A stretch of DNA of 64,000 nucleotides, from positions 102,844 through 166,843 of IMG/VR virus record IMGVR_UViG_3300045993_000425; one strand, 5' to 3'. Below are positions 60,179 through 64,000 of this stretch, piece by piece. The position numbers were made by a program, and so were the translations under genes. Under the pieces are notes generated by a model. It searched no databases. It worked only from the letters and a program-made list of their open reading frames with translations, and was not told the DNA's origin. Every line of letters starts with the position of its first letter. Within the stretch, counting starts at the first letter, position 1. Source of the DNA: a virus.

Positions 60179-60241
60179 ATATGAGCGATTTCTGGCTTGG
60201 GTTCACACCAACCAGCCAACAAGCATCAACATCGCTCATAT
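60179..60241. repeat. inverted repeat upstream of the sigma-factor gene
   Basis: Arms of 11 bases (60179-60189, ATATGAGCGAT, and 60231-60241, ATCGCTCATAT) are perfect and about 40 bases apart, with a second weaker inverted pair inside (TGGCTTGG/CCAGCCA). It lies in the 153-base gap between the helicase stop and the sigma start, so it may be an operator or an mRNA structure. The rest of the gap shows only a weak TGATAGTTT box. Confidence 0.6.
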
Positions 60242-60286
60242 TCGACGACAGAGCCCTTTTCAGGGGTACTGTACTTTTGATAGTTT

Positions 60287-61858
60287 TCATCCGTCTACCC
60301 ACTGCACAGAAGGGTAGATTGAGGCATAGATCTCTGCCCTGGCTACTGCGTGCCGGTAGACAGGGGACTTTCTGTCTCCAGTACCCGCATCATCGAAACG
60401 GCTAGTACTCAGGATAGGAGCGAAGTCAATGAAGTTGCAGGTTAGTTTCTGGGATCCAGACTTGGTCGGAACTCCAACTCCTCTGGGACCACCTCGAGTG
60501 CCTCGACCCACAGCTTGAGACACCTGAATCTCAGACTTGCCACCCTGGAGATAGATAATCGTCTCAGCAGCCCTGACATCTGTCCCAGTTCCAATGCAGC
60601 TGGTCCCAACGAGGATAGGGAACTCCCTTGAGTTGAATTGGTCTACCAGGGCTGTCGGGTTGCTACGCTGGTACTCAGCGGGTAGCTTCTGTTTCGCTGT
60701 TTGAGTCCCGTCCTGCCCATGAGCGAAGCGACAGGGATACTTCAAGCGAGAGTGAATCAGAGGGAATTGCTCAAGTTCATCAACCAGAACGACTACTTGG
60801 TGCCCTAGCAGCTTGACAGACATATTCGCTAGCTGGCAAGCCTTGTCTAGGATATTCTTGTTGTAAAGCAGGTGCTTCTGAGTCATCCGGTTGACATCCT
60901 GGTGATCGAAGTCAATGCCTGAGGGAATCCTGACCATCCTGAAATTAGGTCTAGCTAGCCATCCCTCATCGACTCCCTGCTCGACTGTCTTCTCGTAGAC
61001 AACGGGACCTGTGATCCCCTTGAGCAGCATCTCAGAGCCATCTCCTCGCATGTGAGTAGCTGTGAAGAAAAAGCGATAGGGAGCTTTGGCTAGTAATCCA
61101 GTGCAGACTGATTCCACGGTAGCAGCGGGAGTTAGGTGACATTCGTCTGCGATGAACACCTGGCTTTCAGAAAACCACTTCCAAGCTTCTGAGCCGCGTA
61201 AGACTTTAGTCAGAGAAGCAGCGATCCCGATAGTGATCTGCTTTAGCTGCTTTTTGCTGTCGCCATACATCCCAACGAGCCTATAGCCGAGATGGTGCTG
61301 AAACTCCCTGAGCAACTGACTAGCGATTGAGCGACTTGGAGCCATGACTACAGCCCTTAGGCCTAAATCGTGACACAGCTCTAGGATGACTCGACTCTTG
61401 CCTAGTCCTGTACCTACGCTGACAGCAGCGTGCTTTGCTTGTAGCAGGGCTTCTTTCATCTCCTGCTGGAAAGGGCGAGAGGGGTGCTTTGGCTTCTGTG
61501 ACCAAGCTAGTTGCTTTGCTTCAGGGTAGCTTACCTGCCTGACGACAGGGAGATGTCCTAGAACTACCGATAATTCCTCTGCAATTCCAGAGTAGGTTGA
61601 GGGATCTTCGTAGTCGTTCTCGGTGAGGAGTACTTTCTTGCTTTGGGATTTCAGCTGGGCGAGGTGTTCTGACCAGCCATCAGCGTCTCTGAGTTTCCAG
61701 TTGAGTCTTCGCTTGTGAGTCTGGATCTGAAAGTCGATTGAGCGGTCGTGGTAGGTGAGATAGCTTCTTGCCATGTCGAGTTGAGCTGGAGACAAGCCAG
61801 ACAAGCTGACGACAGCGGGCTGTTGGATTCTCAAGCTTGGCTGAAGTTCCTGGTTCAT
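60287..61858 (-). CDS. superfamily 2 DNA helicase (DEAD/H type)
   Basis: A 523-residue helicase, similar in size to T4 UvsW. The motifs are in order: HAAVSVGTGLGKSRVILEL (Walker A, near 142-150), RAVVMAPSRSIASQL (Ia), FIADECHLTPAA (DECH box), FFFTATHMRG (III), then in domain 2 VLVDELEQF, GTSCIGTGTDVRAAE (V) and QAVGRGTRG (VI). The N-terminal 110 residues are an accessory domain. Such enzymes unwind branched DNA in phage replication and repair. AACAGGAG precedes the ATG. Upstream is the AT-rich intergenic region; it is the first gene of the minus-strand operon as seen here. Confidence 0.9.
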   Translation of the reverse strand: MNQELQPSLRIQQPAVVSLSGLSPAQLDMARSYLTYHDRSIDFQIQTHKRRLNWKLRDADGWSEHLAQLKSQSKKVLLTENDYEDPSTYSGIAEELSVVLGHLPVVRQVSYPEAKQLAWSQKPKHPSRPFQQEMKEALLQAKHAAVSVGTGLGKSRVILELCHDLGLRAVVMAPSRSIASQLLREFQHHLGYRLVGMYGDSKKQLKQITIGIAASLTKVLRGSEAWKWFSESQVFIADECHLTPAATVESVCTGLLAKAPYRFFFTATHMRGDGSEMLLKGITGPVVYEKTVEQGVDEGWLARPNFRMVRIPSGIDFDHQDVNRMTQKHLLYNKNILDKACQLANMSVKLLGHQVVVLVDELEQFPLIHSRLKYPCRFAHGQDGTQTAKQKLPAEYQRSNPTALVDQFNSREFPILVGTSCIGTGTDVRAAETIIYLQGGKSEIQVSQAVGRGTRGGPRGVGVPTKSGSQKLTCNFIDFAPILSTSRFDDAGTGDRKSPVYRHAVARAEIYASIYPSVQWVDG

Positions 61859-62384
61859 CGAGTCTCCTGTTGACTAGTAGCAGAACTTGGTTCCCCCACA
61901 CCCCCTCCAAAACTTGGCATGACTCTTGCGCTTTATAAAGCAAGATCTCTTGTAGTATTAGATCTTAGATCTAAGTAGTAGATCTAGATCTAGTATAATA
62001 CTTATATTAGTAGTTATGTAGGGGGGGTGTGGGGGGGGGATTTTCAGCCGGTTTCCTGAAAAACTCCCACGTTTTCGGCGGCGGTTTTGATAGTTTCTCC
62101 GCCGCAGATCTGTCTCTCGCTTCCGAATATCAGCCCGAGCTTCTCAATTCTCACAGATAAAGACGTTGGCCTGATAGGGTTTACACTAGCTTTTGGGCTT
62201 TTGGCGACTTGGAATCTAAGGCCAAGGTCATGTGGGATACATAGGGATTAACCCCATCAAGCAAAGAACTTGATTGATATTCGTACATCTTCACAGAGAA
62301 CCAGGCTGAAAACATGGTGTTCGATTCACCGGCACATCGGTGCGCTAAAGAGGCCTCAAGGAGCCTTTGTGCTACTCGTCAAGT
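61859..62384. other. AT-rich intergenic control region, possible replication origin
   Basis: About 525 bases between divergent genes. At 61943-61991 are five AGATCT hexamers (starts 61943, 61960, 61967, 61980, 61986), within an AT-rich core that continues to TATAAT (61994-61999) and beyond. A 13-base inverted repeat, CCCCCACACCCCC at 61893-61905 and its complement at 62023-62035, flanks that core, the right arm in a G-run of 7 and 9. Two hairpins follow (62041-62062, TTTTCAG/CTGAAAA; 62078-62105, GCGGCGG/CCGCCGC) with TGATAGTTT in the second loop. From 62160 no structure is clear except a tRNA-like T-arm at 62315-62331. No coding frame here looks real. Confidence 0.55.
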
Positions 62385-62999
62385 ATGCCCCTGTCCACGC
62401 GAGAAGTACTGAACATGTTCTCCACTCCCCCGGAGCTTGTTCCGCCCCCAGCTCCCAAGCCGTCTGGTCGCCCTGTAGGTGACTTCGCTGCCAAGGTCGA
62501 GCACCTGCACTACGTCCTCGACCAGAACAGCATGCATGACATCGTGAAGATCTCTGACAACGAACTCGCTAGAGACCTGGGGTGTTCACTTACCTCGATC
62601 AACGTCTACCTTCGTGCTCTGCAACGAGCCGAGCCTCCTCGAATCTCTATTCGCGGCAGAGGCAAGAAGAGAGTCATCACCGTTCTTCGCCAGTCTTCCG
62701 TAACCAGGCATGTCCAGCTTGGTGAGGGTCCAGTTCTGTATTCCTATTCCGCTGACAGGGTGGGAGGTCCCAGGCACGGTGGCAAGGTGGCAAGCCTCAA
62801 TCGCCTGATGGAACTCCTAGAGGCAGAAGGCTGCGCGACCAAACCCACTGTACTTACGAACAAGTACCTAGCTGAACGTCTCAATTTCCAGATCGGCTGG
62901 CTGGACTCCTTGCTCCGAGAACTCAAGAGCGGTCCCAGCCCTCGTATCGTGATTCAGCCTGGTGGGAGCCTCACCCGCACTATCTCCATCGTTTCCTAA
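62385..62999 (+). CDS. double winged-helix DNA-binding protein
   Basis: Two similar winged-helix domains: KISDNELARDLGCSLTSINV ... PRISIRGRGKKRVITVL (about 50-105) and VLTNKYLAERLNFQIGWLDS ... PRIVIQPGGSLTRTISIV (about 150-204), each ending in a short strand pair after a P-R-I-x-I turn. The repeat is the sign of a tandem duplication. A proline-rich N-terminus precedes it. The start is uncertain: AAGGAG lies three bases from a TTG at 62367 and 21 from this ATG, and an ATG at 62415 has GAGAAG at good spacing. It is probably a transcription or replication-initiation regulator, standing beside the structured intergenic region, and is upstream of GroEL. Confidence 0.7.
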   Translation: MPLSTREVLNMFSTPPELVPPPAPKPSGRPVGDFAAKVEHLHYVLDQNSMHDIVKISDNELARDLGCSLTSINVYLRALQRAEPPRISIRGRGKKRVITVLRQSSVTRHVQLGEGPVLYSYSADRVGGPRHGGKVASLNRLMELLEAEGCATKPTVLTNKYLAERLNFQIGWLDSLLRELKSGPSPRIVIQPGGSLTRTISIVS

Positions 63000-63007
63000 G
63001 GAACACC

Positions 63008-64000
63008 ATGACAGCGTACCAGAAAATCAAGACTCCCTCCAAGTCCATCCATGTTCGCTCTGATGCCCTTAGGGCTAAGATTCTGGACACTGTGGACAAG
63101 ATCTCCGCTATCGTCGGCTCTACTCTGGGTCCAGGTGGGGCAGCCGTCCTGATCGAGCGTCAAGACTTCGGGCTGCCTCCGATGGTGACCAAGGACGGTG
63201 TGACTGTATTCCAATCCTTGGGTTTCGATGACCCAGTTGCTCATGCCATCATGGAGTCCGCTAGAGACGCAGCCGTCAAGACTGTCGGGGAGGCTGGAGA
63301 TGGCACCACTACCGCTACCGTTCTAGCTGCTGCCCTAGTTCGCTACGCTCAGGACTTCCAGCAGGCGAACCCAGAGCTGCCTCCACAGCGAATCGTGGAA
63401 CGTCTGCGAGATACGTTTGAGACTGTCCTCCTGCCTGTCATCGAGAAGATGGCTCGCCATGTCAATGTCGGCACAGACGATGGTCGTAGGACTCTTACTT
63501 CTGTCGCTAGCGTAAGTGCCAATGGTGACACCCGCCTAGCCGATGCCGTCATGCAGTGTTTTGACCTCGTCGGTGACAAGGGCACCGTCACCATCTCCGA
63601 GAGGTCTGGACCTCCAGGCTACGAAGTCGAGAAGATCGAGGGCTACCCTGTACCTGTTGGCTATGAGGATAGCTGCGCTAAGTTCATGAACATCTTCATG
63701 AATGACCCAGCATCGGGTCGGGCTCATCTCAGCAAGCCGTACTTCATCCTGTACAATGGGGTCTGTGCCGATGTTCAGGTGGTTTACGGGCTCCTAGACC
63801 GCATGCAGGGAGCCTGGATGAACAGGCCAGGGGCTCCAGAGCATGACGACAGCCGCCCTTTCCTTACCAGTCCCAACATCGTCCTGGTGGCTTGCGGCTT
63901 CTCTGAGCAGGTGCTGGGGACACTCGCTCTGAACTTCCGAGAGGCATCCACCATCAACGTCCTGCCCCTCGTCGCACCTCGCTCGATCTTGCAAAATGGC
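63008..64000 (+). CDS. groEL: GroEL-like chaperonin, N-terminal 331 residues
   Basis: The frame runs open from an ATG with CTAAGGAACACC before it to the end of the window; the rest of the gene is outside. The sequence has the GroEL nucleotide-binding signatures: TLGPGGAAVLIE, VTKDGVTVFQSL, GEAGDGTTTATVLAAALV, then a divergent apical part (KFMNIFMNDPASGRAHLS). Asp of GDGTTT, needed for ATP hydrolysis, is present. Host-type GroEL has about 548 residues. Jumbo phages and others carry such genes to fold capsid and other proteins; with the GroES-like gene at 58749 it may form a phage chaperonin pair. It follows the winged-helix gene by eight bases. Confidence 0.92.
   Translation, partial: MTAYQKIKTPSKSIHVRSDALRAKILDTVDKISAIVGSTLGPGGAAVLIERQDFGLPPMVTKDGVTVFQSLGFDDPVAHAIMESARDAAVKTVGEAGDGTTTATVLAAALVRYAQDFQQANPELPPQRIVERLRDTFETVLLPVIEKMARHVNVGTDDGRRTLTSVASVSANGDTRLADAVMQCFDLVGDKGTVTISERSGPPGYEVEKIEGYPVPVGYEDSCAKFMNIFMNDPASGRAHLSKPYFILYNGVCADVQVVYGLLDRMQGAWMNRPGAPEHDDSRPFLTSPNIVLVACGFSEQVLGTLALNFREASTINVLPLVAPRSILQNG

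Noticed and set aside
60258-60286. TTTTGATAGTTT, similar to the early promoter -10 box, near 60281.
   Set aside because: There is no -35 box at 17 bases, and no plus-strand gene follows. A similar box at 62091 lies in a hairpin loop and is also weak.
62315-62345. A TGGTG-TTCGATT-CACCG stem-loop that looks like a tRNA T-arm, with a possible acceptor strand after it.
   Set aside because: No matching 5' acceptor, D-arm or 7-base anticodon loop can be placed within 75-95 bases upstream; the best pairing needs about 110 bases. It may be a remnant or chance.

Overview
The window is a stretch of a tailed bacteriophage genome (Caudoviricetes) of moderately high GC. The case rests on a head-morphogenesis block: terminase large subunit with a likely small subunit, portal, MuF-type head protein, prohead protease, scaffold-like protein and HK97-like major capsid protein. 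There is no integrase, tail gene or tRNA to fix the lifestyle or host. Sigma70-type promoters and AGGAGG-type ribosome sites only say that the host is a bacterium.

Layout. (1) 1-5741, plus strand: small early-type genes, several behind near-identical promoters (TTGAC-17 bp-TGATAGTAT), ending in a run of tiny genes with 4-base overlaps. (2) 5744-25579, minus: four giant genes (1130, 1320, 1278 and 2797 codons) plus one small one. Their mosaic of M14 peptidase, zincin, ADP-ribosyltransferase-like, GNAT-like, ParB-like, Nudix, radical-SAM, DnaJ-type zinc and kinase-like domains matches the phage 'polyvalent protein' type. (3) 25589-37875, minus: virion genes, a lytic transglycosylase, an Hsp20, a GGDEF protein and a prohead-protease/kinase-like polyprotein. 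(4) 37981-44093, mostly plus: more early genes including ParB, a DUF932 protein and an HNH nuclease, with two minus genes, one a phage receiver-like (cREC) protein. (5) 44083-61858, minus: MuF protein, portal, terminases, metallophosphoesterase, cytosine-5 methyltransferase, GroES-like protein, sigma factor and SF2 helicase. (6) 61859-62384: an AT-rich structured intergenic region that could be a replication origin or control region. (7) 62385-64000, plus: a double winged-helix protein and the first 331 codons of a GroEL.

The standout feature is intein density. There are five inteins in about 23 kb: one in the prohead protease polyprotein, two in the portal gene only 11 extein residues apart, one splitting the catalytic Pro-Cys of the methyltransferase, and a split intein that breaks the MuF gene into two ORFs, the upstream one carrying a Vsr-like (EDxHD) homing endonuclease. 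All sit at conserved sites of proteins that depend on splicing.

Working model (inference): early genes are read by host sigma70 from the conserved promoters. The phage sigma factor may switch on the late minus-strand operon. The head is built by portal, MuF, scaffold, capsid and protease, helped by phage GroEL, GroES-like and Hsp20 chaperones. The giant polyvalent proteins carry recurrent K-[STAG]-E linkers that may be protease processing sites, and they may be packaged and injected with the DNA to act on the host.
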